Shown here: in pieces, positions 9,860-21,472 of the stretch
Position numbering within the stretch: the first letter of the stretch is position 1
Layout: every line of letters begins with the position of its first letter
Source of the DNA: Moniliella sp. 'wahieum'
Lineage: Eukaryota > Basidiomycota > Moniliellomycetes > Moniliellales > Moniliellaceae
NCBI GenBank assembly: GCA_003971905.1
Contig: RSEE01000032.1
Location: forward strand, 124,001 to 188,000
DNA length: 64,000 nt
Reading direction: 5' to 3'
Notes under the pieces: generated by a model
The model's input: the letters and a program-made list of their open reading frames with translations, nothing else
The model's database searches: none
What the model was told of the DNA's origin: nothing
Made by a program: the position numbers and the translations under genes

Positions 9860-12800
9860 ATGGTGCGCAAGCAGCTCGACGAGCGCATCCCCGCTCTCAT
9901 CCGCAGCGGCGTTGCCACCGGCCAGCGTTCCATCTTTGTCCTGGTCGGCGATCATGCGCGCGACCAGGTCGTCAACTTGCACTATTTCCTCTCTCAGACC
10001 CGTGTCTCCGCTCGGCCGTCGGTACTGTGGTGCTACCGCAAGGAGCTTGGCTTCAGCAGCCACCGCCAAAAGCGCGAGCGTGAGCTTAAGCGCGCACTCA
10101 AGAAAGGTTCCAAGAACAAAGAGAACTCGCTGCCGATCCCTTTGCTCTCTTTGTTGGCGTCACCGACATCTCCTACCGCTACTACAAGGACTCGGACAAA
10201 ATCCTCGGTAACACCTATGGCATGCTCGTCCTCCAGGATTTTGAGGCCTTGACCCCCAACCTCCTCGCCCGAACCATTGAGACGGTCGAAGGCGGCGGAG
10301 TAATCGTCTTCTTGCTCAAGACGATGAGCAGTCTGCGCCAGTTGTACAATCTCAGCATGGACGTCCACGCCAAGTACCGCTCTTCCGCGACGGACGACGA
10401 GCCGGTCGCACGCTTCAACGAGCGGTTCCTTTGTCCCTTGCCGCGTGCCCCAACGCCCTGGTATGCGACGACGAGCTCAATGTTCTCCCTGTGTCCCTTT
10501 CTGGCCGGGCCCTAAGCCCGAGCACGCCATGGACACCCCGCTCGAAGATGCTCAAAAGAACGCAAGGCTCAACTGGCCCAACTGCGCTCTGACGTGGCCG
10601 GGACCCAGGTAGTGTCTGACCTGCTCGCTCAGGCTGCTACACACGACCAGGGACTTGCCATGCTCACCATGCTTGACATTCTCTCTTCCGCCGCTAGTGG
10701 GGGCGACCTCAGCACCACCTTTGCCCTGACGGCCGCTCGTGGACGAGGCAAGTCGGCCGCCTTGGGCCTGGCTATCGCAGCCTCGATTGCATATGGGTAC
10801 GCAAACGTCTTTGTTACCTCGCCCAGTCCCCAGAACGTCCGTACGCTCTTCCAGTTCCTCGTCAAGGGACTTACTGCGCTCGGGTACAACGAAGGCGCGG
10901 ACTGGAGTCTGGTCAAGGGCGCTCCAGGGACCGAGCTGAAAGACACCATCTTGCGCGTCAACGTTCAACGTACCGCGGCGGGGCAAGGCCAGAACAAGCA
11001 AGTGGTTCAGTATATCTCTCCGGACGACGCTGCGCTCTTGGGCTACAATGCCGAGTTGGTCGTGATCGATGAAGCGGCCGCGATTCCCTTGCCGATTGTG
11101 CGTGAGTTGATGGGGCAGGGCCAGTACCTTGTTTTCCTTTCCTCTACGATCTCAGGGTACGAAGGAACGGGCCGCAGTCTCTCCCTCAAACTGTTGGAGC
11201 AACTGCGCCAGGCTGCTGGCAACGAGGGAGGGGAGACGGTCGCTGGCCTTGGTCTGGACCAGGAGAGTGGAACGCACCTCAAGCTTACCAAGGGCAAGCT
11301 TTCCACGGCCGTACACACACGCCAGCTCAAGGAGGTGCACATGACCGACCCGATTCGGTATGCGGCCGGGGACCCGGTCGAGCAATGGCTTACCCAGCTC
11401 CTCTGCCTCGACGCTAAAGTCAAGCGCAAGGGCAAGACGGCACCGCACCCGAGCCAGTGCCAGTTGTTCCAAGTTAATCGAGACGCTCTCTTCTCCTTCC
11501 ACCCCACTTCGGAGAAGTTTTTGCAAGACGTCATGGCGCTCTATGTGGGCGGGCACTACAAGAATTCGCCGAACGACATGCAGCTTCTTTCGGATGCACC
11601 GGGGCAACGACTGTTTGTCCTCCTTGACCCTTCAATGGGTAAGGGGGTCGAGGTGTTGTGTGTGGTACAGGTTGCACTCGAAGGCGCGCTGGCCCGTGAC
11701 GCCATCCTCTCTGGTTTGGCCCGTGGTACGCGAGAGGCGGGTGACTTGATCCCTTGGCTCATTTCCTCTTATTACCAGGACTCGGACTTTGCCCAGTTGT
11801 CAGGGGCGAGGGTGGTGCGGATTGCAACGCACCCCGACTACGCCCGGATGGGGTATGCAACACGCGCCATGCATCTGCTGCGGCAATTTTACCAAGGGAA
11901 TTTACTGGATGCGGATGCGTTGTTGGCCAAGGAAGCCCTGCCAGCCCCAACTCAGTCGGGAGACGAGGTGGCAGTGCGCACGGGTGACAAGCTGCCACCG
12001 CTGTTGCAGCACCTGCACGAGACGCGGCCTGAGGCGGTTGATTGGTTGGGTGTGTCCTATGGGTTGTCAGCCACGCTCTTCCGGTTCTGGAGGAAGTTGG
12101 GGCTGACGCCGTTGTATGTGCGCCAGACGCCCGCAGCCCAAACAGGGGAATTTACCTGTGTCCAAGTCGGCCCTGTGATGGAGGAAGGGTAGCTGGTTGC
12201 CCGCATATGCCGAGGACTTCCGTCGGCGCTTCTCCCAGTTACTTGGTTACCGTTTCCGTACCTTTGCTGCTACGCTGGCGTACCAAGTGTTGCAGGCGGC
12301 GGTTGCCTCCGGCAAGCCCTTGACTGCCGATGAGGTCACCCTGTTTTTCTCCCCTTTGACCTGAAACGGCTCGAGTCATACGCAGAGAACATGGCGGAGC
12401 CTTATCTTGTCACCGACTTGTTCCCCAAGGTGGCCGAGGTGTACTTTAGTGGACGTCTTCGCAATCCCTCGGAAGAAGGCAGACTCATCCTCTCGGCTGT
12501 CCAGAGCACAGCCCTGTTGGCCATTGGGCTGCAGAGGAAAGAGCTTCCTGAGGTTAGTGCCGAGCTTCTGCTCGACCGAGCCAGCTCACCTCCCTCCTCA
12601 CCCAGGGCATCCGCCAAATCGTCGCCTCTCTCCGCCTGGTGCAGCGGAACGTCATTCTTCAGTCGCTCGAGACTGGATTGGAGGTGAAAGAGAACGTTCC
12701 GTCGATCCAGGAGGAGCTGGGGATGAAGGCCCATGCTCCTGTTGCCGCGCGCCAGGGTACTTTGGAGGACGCGGAGGAAGAGGAGGAGAAAGAGGAGGAG

Positions 12801-13088
12801 GAAGAGGAGGAGGAAGAGGAGGAAGAGACCGCGGAAAAGGAAGAGAAGAGCAAGGAAACCCGTGAGCAGCAACGCCAGCTGCTCTCGCAGCTGCATCTCG
12901 ACCGCTACCGCATCGATCAAGAGGGCGATTGGAGCGAGGCGGAGGCGCGTGTGCGGTCCTCCAAGGGCGGGAACTCGACATTGAGTGTCAAGCGCTCTGC
13001 TCCGGTTGAGGAGGAGAGGGGGGCCAAGAAGCCCAAGGCGGCGCCCAAGGCGGAGAAGGGCAAGAAGGGTAAGAAGGCGCGGCGGTAA
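9860..13088 (+). CDS. KRE33: RNA cytidine acetyltransferase NAT10 / Kre33
   Basis: Nucleolar enzyme that makes N4-acetylcytidine in 18S rRNA and tRNA and is needed for small-subunit assembly. Start MVRKQLDERIPALIRSG at 9860. Domains in order: N-terminal TmcA-like part (SVLWCYRKELGFSSHRQKR; NTYGMLVLQDFEALTPNLLA), helicase core with Walker A TAARGRGKSAALGLA (about 10730) and Walker B-like VVIDEAAAIPLP (about 11060), GNAT acetyltransferase part with VVRIATHPDYARMGYATRA (about 11815-11870), and a C-terminal region DLKRLESYAENM. It ends in an acidic poly-Glu run and a Lys-rich tail (KAEKGKKGKKARR), as in orthologs. Nearly the whole family length is present. Frame breaks near 10120, 10430, 10510, 10570, 12190, 12355 and 12590; most fit one-base indels in short homopolymers. 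No intron is needed. Confidence 0.95.
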
Positions 13089-13398
13089 AAATCAATCGAG
13101 ATTGGGTTGAACATGGGCTGGACGCTGCGTTGATAGTGGCGAAGAGGGCCGTGTTGGTGTGCGATGGGGTACCATAGCGCTAATAATGGGAAGCACATGA
13201 CAGACATCCAAATCACTTTATCCGAGACGCAGCATGCGTAACATCTCCGAGCGCACGCCAGCACCAGGGGCACTGGGCTGTGCCAGCACCACCGCGCCCC
13301 GTTTCTGCCCCACCACCACCATCACCATCACCATCGTTACCACCACCCCCTCCTCGGCACGCTTCTACCGCCGATCGCAACTGACGCGCCAGCAGGGA

Positions 13399-15180
13399 AT
13401 GGCGCCTTCGACCACCCTCGAGCTACAGACTCTTGAGCCTGCCGTCTTTCTCCGGCATGCCCTTCCTTCGTCGGCTCCGTCCCCGTCCACTCAGGCCGGC
13501 AACCCTACGAGCGGAGCGCAAGTCCGCGCGCTCTTGACCTTGCACTGTGCGCGTTCAACCAAGATTCGCTCCATTAAGGTTGCCCTGACCGGCACCTCGC
13601 ACTCCATTTGGCCCGATACGACTGCACATGGCGCCCACCTGGACTTGACGCATGACCAACCCTTGTTGAACTTGACCATTACCTTGTTTTCTGCGCGGGA
13701 TGCCCAGCCGGTAGAGCGGTCACCCAAGATGAGTGGCGATCAGCTCGAGCGCAAAAACGAGAGGGAGGAGGAATCTCCTGTTGTGGGAAAGGGGCTACGC
13801 AACAGGATCTCCCGCCGCGCACAGTATGAGTGCCTCTCGTCGCATCTCACTTCCCCCTACATCCGGCACCTCCACGACAGCTTCTACGCCCCTGTTGGAA
13901 ACACCAGGGGAATTGGAGTACTTCCCCGCCCCGGCCCCCCTTCCTACTCGTACGACCCCCCCCCGAAGATGGCTCTCGCCCTGCCCGAATCGTCCCTCCT
14001 GATCGCATAGGGAGCATTCGACCAGAGTCTGCTACCTCCCCAGCCTCGCCAAAGACCACGACTAAGCCGTTGAGTGGGATATTGCGGCCGTGGGAGAAGG
14101 ACAAGGACAAGGACAAGGAGAAGGACAAAGACAAGGAGGTGGACAGTCGCATTTTCAATCCTGGTACGTTTCTTCCGTTCCTTCTCCTGACATGACCGAT
14201 GTATACCATCTGCTGTGCAATGGATCAAAGCTGACATGGACAGGCTCCTATAACTTCCCAATCAACCTATCTCTTCCTGGAGGGCTTCCGCCCACGCTCC
14301 ACACTGGTACGGGGTGGAACAAGTACGTGCTCAAGGCCACAGTGGAGCGTGTGGGCGCTCTCACACCCAATCTCACGTCAGAGCGGGAGGTAACGCTGGT
14401 CCAGGCTCACGACGACGAAACTCTGGATCCGATCGTGGTTCAAAGGACATGGGAAGACGCGTTGTCCTATATGGCTGTGGTCAGCGGACGCGCGTTTGCG
14501 ATCGGCTCCGGCTCCCGCTATGGATCAAGTTTGTGCCCCAGGCCAAGGTGGCTGTGATGCGGTTGAGTGTGGCAGTGGAAGAACGAACGTCGTATTACAA
14601 GCCGCAAGCGGTGCGACATGAGCCGCCTCGACGTTGGCCTTTGCTCAAGTTGGGTGGCGAAGGCACCCTTTTCCCCTCCTCCTGTCTCGATACTATCCAA
14701 CCTTACCTCTACCCAGAGGCGTCGGATGAAGTGATAGCGCACACGCTGGATCCGCTCGGTCCTGGGAGGCGGCTTTTTCCCTGACCATACCCAAGGGTGA
14801 AATCAACCTGTCCTCGACGCACAAGGCGTCCAGTTGAAGGTTACCCATTTCATCCGAATCGTGTTCCGTGTCAAGCGACTGGATACGCAGGGCAAGTTGT
14901 TTGACATTGTGCTTGAGACTCCCATTACACTTGGACACTCACTTACGGCCGAGGACTATGTGAGTCTGCCAACTATTCAATGACGGTAGGCTTGTCGTCA
15001 TCGCAGCGTAGTGCCGTGGACCGCTGGCTGGTTTTAAGTCAGAACCAGAACCAAGATCAGAACCAGGACCAGAACCTGGGCCTCAACCCGAACCCGAACC
15101 TGAACCATCCCCCCCCTCCCCCGTACCAGGCTGCTGTCTTCTCCCGCCCAGTCGTGGGGGATGAGGATCGATGGGATTAG
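13399..15180 (+). CDS. alpha-arrestin (ART/Rod1-type) with PPxY motif
   Basis: Alpha-arrestins bind plasma-membrane transporters and recruit the Rsp5/Nedd4 ubiquitin ligase through PPxY motifs. Start MAPSTTLELQTLEPAVFLRH at 13399; an in-frame ATG at 13234 would add a low-complexity leader. Arrestin N fold: IRSIKVALTGTSHSIWP, then after an intron at about 14164-14243 SYNFPINLSLPGGLPPTLH and YVLKATVERVGALTPNL. Arrestin C fold: FVPQAKVAVMRLSVAVEE, then KVTHFIRIVFRVKRLDT and TPITLGHSLTAEDY. An intron at about 14961-15006 (GTGAGT...TCGCAG) joins this to a tail of Gln-Asn/Pro-Asn repeats followed by PPPPPYQAAV, which contains a PPxY core. A KDKDKDKEKDKDKE run lies at about 14100. Without the last intron the protein would stop at about 14982 and lose the PPxY. 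Several frame breaks (about 13700-13950, 14510, 14780). Confidence 0.8.
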
Positions 15181-15783
15181 AGGGGGATGGCAGCTGCGAG
15201 ACCGAGGGCGCGACAAGGGCGTATCCTCTCACTTTGTGTACCAGGTCACATGGCCAAAAATGGCAGAGCCGGAGAAAAAGAGGATTGATGCATCTATGAC
15301 ACATCCCACTTCGAGGGGTGCAGTTGGTATCGCTCCCGCTCGTGCTCCGCTAGGAGACGGGACGCGCTGCTGGGTGCGGGTGCTCCTTTTTAGGGAATAG
15401 GAAGTTAACATCATGCGAATGCCTGGAAAGACTACCTTTGACCAACCCGTCGATAACCAGTTGGGACGCAATTAAGGGATCCCAGGGACTGTTCCATCTC
15501 AGTTATTCGAAGACCAACCAACGACCCTTCCCGCGTCAGCGGCTTAACTGCTTACGGAAAAGTAGTTCTACGGAACAAATACACTTCTCGGCATCGGCGC
15601 AGTGCCTTTGAAGCCATATCACCATCTGGTCGAGCACGTTAGAATGAAGATTAATGAGGGGAAGTGCCCACGTTACTAGGGCGGCGAAAGCCGGCGAGAG
15701 GGGGCACGAGGGGGAAAGGGGGCAAGTTGAAGCTTGAAAGGGAGGGGGAGGGGATATATGCAAAACGAATCGTCCGTCTCGGT
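15181..15783. other. intergenic, convergent
   Basis: About 600 bp between two convergent genes. I see no gene in it. Confidence 0.5.
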
Positions 15784-17052
15784 TCAGTTACCAGTTCCAA
15801 CTGTCGTGGTCTGGGCTGGGAGGCTGCGCCGGTGCAACCCGAGTATGGACCGGGTGGACGGCTTCTTGACGGGATCGGTACCCCAGCTGCGCAACAGGGC
15901 ACGTTCTCGTTGGGCTTCTGAATGCCAAAAGTCATGACGGGTGGCAAGCGAGGGCGCAGGTTTGTTGGGGGAGGGTGAGTCCGGGGTGGTTGGGTCATCA
16001 ATGACAATGAGGCCTTCCAGGCCACGTTCCGCCTTTGCTAACAGCGCCGCGCCTGACTTTGCTTCTGTAGTCGTGTGCTCCAGTCCCATGCGGACGAAGA
16101 CAAAGCGAAGCGGGAGGTTCGTTTGGTTTCTTCCGTCTCTGGTTTCGGGAGTGAATGAAGCGTCTCACTGGACGGTGTGGGCTGCAAGCTGTCAGGAGCC
16201 GCGTTTCAGCTGGCGCGAATTCCTGTGCAGGCAAGGTGGGCGTTGGGTCACGAGACTGTTCCTGGGACGATCTTGAGAAAACGCGGGTGGGCCGGCGCCC
16301 GGTATCGGTATGCGGTGTGTCCACATCAAAGTTGGTGGTGGGGGTAGTAGGGGTGGCCGGCGCCGCCAAGGCATCGCCCAAAAACGAGTGCAGGCGGCCA
16401 GACCAATCCTTCAATGCGTGGGTCGCAGCTGCCTGCATCGCAGCCAGGTCCGGTGTTCCATCCTCCTCAGATTGTAGTGCACTCGACAGGGTTTGGGAGA
16501 ATGAGCGAGTGTGTGGTGGGTCCGTTCCTGGTGCTGTGCCCGTGGGGCTAGAGGAGGACTGATGCTGAGCCAGGGTTTGGGCCATGGCTTCTTTCCACTC
16601 GGCCGCAAACGGGCAACTTCAGCCTCGTGACGGGCAAGCTGCTCGCGCAATTCGAGGCATTTTTGCTCGTGCGATGCTATGGACGACAGCAAGTGGGCCG
16701 TTTGTCCATCGCCGTCTCGCTGGACGGGGGAAAAGGCAAGTCGTTCAGCGATGGGGGGGAGACTGCTGGTTGTGCTGGAGACGCTCAGTTGCGCACGTGG
16801 CGAGACGAGGGCGATGGGGAGGGGGAAACGAATGGCTCGGAGGCGGGCGTCGACACGCGGGAGGAGGTAGGGGTGGATACGTAGGCAATGCTACTTTTGC
16901 GGCGCGCGTGGCGGTCAGACAAGCGCCGGGCGAGGACAGCAGAGGGGGGGCCGAGGCGGAGGGTGAGGGGGAGAAGGAGGGGGACGGGGACGGAGCATCT
17001 GCAGGCGCCGGGGAGGGTGCTCCGGCGTCGGGGGCCCATCAAGGGCGGCCAT
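15784..17052 (-). CDS. unrecognised coiled-coil protein
   Basis: No family recognised. The most likely start is 17052 (MAALDGPPTPEHPP). The N-terminal part is Ser/Pro/Thr-rich with a basic patch RRLSDRHARRKSSIAYVS that looks like a phosphorylated linker. A heptad-like helix follows at about 16700-16590: HLLSSIASHEQKCLELREQL then ARHEAEVARLR, continuing after a frame break as AEWKEAMAQTLAQHQ. A second helical segment is ALQSEEDGTPDLAAMQAAAT HALKDWSGRLHSFLGDALAA in two adjoining pieces (about 16490-16375). The end has EAKSGAALLAKAERGLEGLI then VIDDPTTPDSPSPNKP and stops at 15784. At least three frame breaks (about 16600, 16200, 16090). Divergently paired with GCP2. The coding evidence is the helix periodicity that survives on both sides of the breaks. 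Confidence 0.5.
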
Positions 17053-17320
17053 GCTGGAGGAGGAGATGGAGATGGAGGTGAGGTGGAGGTGGAGGTGGCG
17101 GTGGAGGTGGATGGTGGAGGTGGAGGTGGCGGTGAGCGGTGGAGGTGGATGGGAGGTGGTGGAGACGGAGGTGGAGCCCCAGAAGCTCGCTTGCCAGCTC
17201 GCCGCGGCGCGCCGCGCCACGGTGCAACATTTCAGAATTGCATCTCGCGTGTTGTTTGGTCGGCGGCCATCCTCGTCGCCCACCACCTACACCTCGTCGC
17301 GCCTCCGCCCGCTCTGTGCC
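17053..17320. promoter_or_regulatory. short divergent promoter with GGTGGA repeat
   Basis: The 268 bp between the coiled-coil gene and GCP2 contain an almost uninterrupted purine-rich GGTGGAGGTGGAGGTGGC-type repeat at about 17060-17160. Such strand-asymmetric G-rich tracts can form non-B DNA; here that is inference. Confidence 0.5.
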
Positions 17321-20055
17321 ATGGCGTCTGCTCCGGCGGCGGCCACGCCCGTCTCGTACCGCAAGCGCCTCCCATGTCATGAGCGCACGCCAGCTCCGCG
17401 CTACCAGCGCACCATCGACCGCTCAACCCGCGCCCCCAGCCTCCCTGGCGACGAGGCGACCCCGACACCGCGCCAGCGCCAACGACGGGACGTCGAGTAT
17501 TGGATCAGTCGCCGCATCGATGCTCCCTACGGGCAACCCCAGCTCCCATCGGGCCCCGCGGTGCCCTCGTCTTTTGTCGCCGAAAAGTCTTTCGTGCACC
17601 CGCTCACTCGCGCCTGGCGCCCGTCACGCCTCGGGCCAAGGAGCGCGCCGCCAAGGAGCGTGCCGCGTCGACGCGCAACGGCGGCTCGCGCACCAACCCA
17701 CCTTCCTCCTCGCCTACGCGCCCCTCTCTTTCCCAATGCTTCTGCTGCAGTGGGTACGGCACCTGCCTCTCTTGCGGTGCCGGTGGGCGACCTGGACACC
17801 CAGGGCGCCCTTTTGATCCAAGACCTTCTTTTTGTTCTCCAAGGCATTGAGGGCGAGTTTTCACCTTTGCGCCCTCGTAAACCCTGCCAAGCGAGAACAT
17901 ATAGTAGTTGGCCCTGAGTTTGTGGTGGACCAGGCGTTTGACGCGTCGCTGCGCGACTTGGTCCAGCGCATCCTCCCGCTCGCCAAATACTATGTCTCCA
18001 TCAAGCTTTTGTCGAGCTGGAATCAGACTTGAACTTTGGTACGGTCGTTCACGCGCTGTGCGCATCGATCCGCAAAGTTATCCACGTACGTTATTTCGTT
18101 TTTGGTCTTGCGGGGTGGGGGTATGGGCAGTGATGGTTAACAACTAACACGGTATTTGTTGTGCAGAATTACACCATCCTCCTTGCCCAGTTGGAACACG
18201 AATGGTCCACCTCGCCTACGTTTACGCTGCACAAACTATGGCTGTGCGTACACAAGACGCTGGCACATTACTGTCCTGCATGCCTTTACTGCAGAGGTGG
18301 CAACGATATCCCACGCCGACATTCTGGAGAAGGATGACGATGAGAGGAGGGGATGATGATGATGATGATGATGAAAATGAGGAGTACGCCGAGCTGGCAC
18401 GGCAGCGCCGCGAGCTTCTTGGGTACAAGGATGACGAGGAGGAACCGACGGGATCATTGGGGCCTGGTCAAAGGGGGGGAGATCCTTGCAATGCTATGGA
18501 ACGGGTGGCGAAAACGTCGGGTGATCCTGCAGCTCACCAACTTTTTGTGACCTTGTTTGCTGATGCCTCGCACCCTTACCGTACCATTCCTCCTCCGTTG
18601 GATCACCACCGCCACCTTTCGGACCCCTACGACGAGTTCATTATTCTGGAGGACACTTCGGTCACCCAAGCTTCTCTTCTGAGCGCCCGACCGACGAGTA
18701 CTGGGAGCTGCGCTACACACTTCGGGACGAGCGACTGCTGGCCGAACGGGAACAGTTTGCGCCAGCGCGGTATCGACCCGGACGAATCGGACGGCCCAAC
18801 ACCGCGTGGGATTTTTACAGGGGGCGCGCGAGTTCCTGCGTTCCTCGAGGCGTGGAAGCACAAGATCCTCTTGGCGGCAAATACTTGAATGTGCTGCGCG
18901 TGTGGGATGGACTTGCCGCCACTGTCAACAGAGGAAGTGAGGAACCGGACCTGCACGACCCACGCTTCTTTGCCTTGATTGATCGAGCGTACAATCGTGC
19001 AAATGAGCGGTTGTTGAAGGTGCTACTGGTGGAGCAGGACATTGTGGGACGTTTGCGCAGCGCAAACACTACTTCGTTATGGACCAAGCCGATTTTTTCC
19101 TCTCCTTTTACGAGCAAGGTCTTCCGGATCTTCGCAGCTCGTTCTTTCGGTCGCGCGGGGCATGCGCCGATGCGCCTGAGCCAACAATTGGGTATGGTTC
19201 TTGGCTCCTCTACCACTGTCGGCTGGTCCGATCCGTACAAGGAGGACGTGGTGGTGGAGTGCCACCGGGAGAAAGTGTACACCTATCTGATCCGTGTCGG
19301 AGAGACGAAGGGAACGCTGGGCAAGCGCCCTGCGTTGCCTAAGGCGGACGAACAACTGCGGGTGTTGGATGTGTTCCAATTTGACCTCAACGTTCAGTTC
19401 CCCGTCTCCCTAGTGCTGAGCAAGAGCTCGATCGTGCGGTGGCAGGATCTGCAGCGTATTGTGGTCCACCTCAAGGTGCTGGAGCACCAACTTTCGCGCA
19501 TGTGGGCCGAGCATGGCGAGCGGCTTTGGACGCGACGGGTGCGCCGGTTCCCCGCATTGGAGCAGTGGAAGCGGCGTATCTTCTTTCTGCGACACAGTAT
19601 GCTTTTCTGGGTCAGTCCACCCTCCACTTTGCCACGTGCGAGGTGCTGGAACCAACCTGGAACGAGATGTTGGTGCGGATCGATGCGGTGCAGACGGTGG
19701 ACCAACTGATGCGGCACCACTTTTGGTTCCTCAACACGGCGCGGCGAGCGCTGATGCTGACCAACCCAGAGTGTGAAGCGGCATGCGCGGCAGACGCAGG
19801 TGGTGGAGTACATGTTGACGTGCTCCACCCAGCTGCGTGACCAACTGATGCAGGAGCAAGACAAGGCCGATGGCGGCAACGGACGCGGACGAGCTGGAGC
19901 TGGACCCATCTGTCGAACCCTTCCTGGGCCAGGTGGCCAGCGCCTGGACCAAGCACTCGCGCACCTACCTCCACGTGCTGGACCAGCTGGCAACGTCCGA
20001 CAACCCGGCCGCGACGCCGCTGGCCAACAAGCTGGAGGCGACGAAGTGGTTCTGA
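17321..20055 (+). CDS. SPC97: gamma-tubulin complex component 2 (GCP2 / Spc97)
   Basis: Core subunit of the gamma-tubulin small complex that nucleates microtubules at the spindle pole body. The first ATG with useful context is 17321 (MASAPAAATPVSYRKRL); the N-terminal 150 residues are low complexity and frame-broken. Grip1: VPVGDLDTQGALLIQDLLFV LQGIEGEF in two pieces (about 17780-17860), DASLRDLVQRILPLAKYYVS (17940), TILLAQLEHEW (after an intron at about 18085-18165), SDPYDEFIILED (18630), GGKYLNVLRVWD (18870). Grip2: ANERLLKVLLVEQDIVGRLR, the GCP signature YFVMDQADFFLSFYEQGL (about 19070), then the C-terminal helices to the stop 20053-20055. An acidic run of Asp/Glu (18350-18450) interrupts grip1 before the conserved KGGEIL. 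More than six frame breaks. Matches GCP2 better than GCP3-6. Confidence 0.88.
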
Positions 20056-20262
20056 CTGATGTGGATGACTTGATGGCGGATGTGTATACTTGTTGGTGTT
20101 GTGTGCAACGTGATGAGCTCGACTAGCGTGGCCAGCAGCCGTAGTAGTGTAGTGGTTTTAAATTTGCTACAGCCGCTTTGGTTCCTCCGTCAGAGGGCCA
20201 TTTTTTTTTCTTTTCAGCCGTCCTGCTCCCTCCACCGACTTGCCCCCACTTGATTGGCCGCC

Positions 20263-21340
20263 ATGGCGCTCATCCTTGTTTCCGGCCTGCCCTGCTCCGG
20301 CCGCACCACGCGCGCTGAGGAACTGCGCGCGCAGCTGGAGCGCCGCCTTGCCGACTCGCCTCTGCGCTCGGTCGTGCTCGTGTCGGACGCAACGGCGCAC
20401 AACCCGCTCCTGCTATGCCACCCAGCGCACCGAAAAGCCCGCCCGCGCTGCCTACCTCTCGGCAGTGACGCGTCACCTCGCCCCAGACACGATTGTCATT
20501 GCCGATGGTGGGGCCGGGCTGAACATCAAGGGGTTCCGCTACCAGCTGTGGTGTGCGGCGCGGGAAGAGCAGGTGCGCTGTGTGTCGGTGCAGGTGCATG
20601 CGCCGCCGGAAACGTGTCGGGAGTGGAACGAGGCGCGAAAGGCGGCAGGTGCGGATGGATACGATGCTGATACGTGCGTTGCTGTGCTCCTTGGGTCCCC
20701 CACCAGAGAGGGAGGCTGTGTGGGCAGACAGACAAACACAACAGTGTACTAACACCGACGCGCAGCCTGGACGAACTACTGCAGCGGTACGAGGAGCCGA
20801 ACAATATGACGCGCTGGGATCAGCCCTTGTTTATCGTCCCCTCCGTTCCCGCGCGGATGCCGGGCGACGAAGAAGGCGGCAGTGACGGACCCCAGGCGCC
20901 CGAGCCCCTACCGATCGAGGAGATCTGGCAAGCGGTCACAAAGGGCGCCGCGGTACGAGCACCGGGGGTGGTCGCGCGGCAGCAACCAACAGCAGGAAAT
21001 TACCTTACGCTCCTCGAGACGGCGACGCAGGCCGTGGTGGGGGCGCTTCTGGAGCGCGCGCAGCCTGGGTCTGCCCGAGGCGGGGGGGCCGGTGCAGCTG
21101 CGGGTGGAGCTGGGGGAGGGGGCGGTGGCGGTGGTGGTGGTGGAGCTGCCGGCGCTGGGACGGCCGCTGGGGCGGCCGCTGCTGGAGCGGCACCGGCGTG
21201 GGTTCGTGCGCATGCACAGCACGGGCATGGCCTCCGTCAACGCGGTGGGCGAGGCGGCGCGCGGAGGCGCGCAGGCCGGCGGCGAGCAGGAGATCGCGCG
21301 TCGGTTTGCGAGTTGGCTAAGCGAGGTGTTGTCGGTGTAA
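20263..21340 (+). CDS. KTI12: KTI12, Elongator-associated P-loop protein
   Basis: Kti12 is a PSTK-like ATPase that binds Elongator and tRNA and supports wobble-uridine modification. Start MALILVSGLPCSGRTTRAEE at 20263. The P-loop reads GLPCSGRTT, where the family has Lys in place of Arg; the codon is CGC, three changes from AAG, so a base-call error is unlikely. Then GLNIKGFRYQLWCAAREEQV (family motif NIKGFRYELYC), an intron at about 20676-20765 (GTGCGT, branch CTAAC, acceptor GCGCAG), and SLDELLQRYEEPNNMTRWDQ PLFIVPS in two pieces. The C-terminal part RRGFVRMHSTG and ASWLSEVLSV fits the tRNA-binding domain. Frame breaks near 20400 and 21050. It is 208 bp downstream of GCP2 on the same strand. 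Confidence 0.88.
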
Positions 21341-21472
21341 ATCCTAGCGGTGGCTTAATTAATGCGTCTCCAATTCCTCCGTGCCCATAGCCGATTCCAT
21401 CGCACACAGACCGACGTAAAACACGCCCACACACCAACACCACCGCCGCCTCGTCCGCCGCCGCCCGCGCCC

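Noticed and set aside
10110-10130. Programmed frameshifting as the cause of the NAT10 breaks
   Set aside because: Breaks occur at many unrelated sites in many genes, in both directions, mostly at homopolymers, without a shared slippery site or pseudoknot. Sequence error is simpler.
12590-12596. Intron in NAT10 between KELPE and GIRQIVASLR
   Set aside because: A GTTAGT...CCCAG pair exists, but adding one C at 12590 gives a continuous frame (DRAQLTSLLTQGIRQ) that aligns with the family, so a one-base loss fits better.
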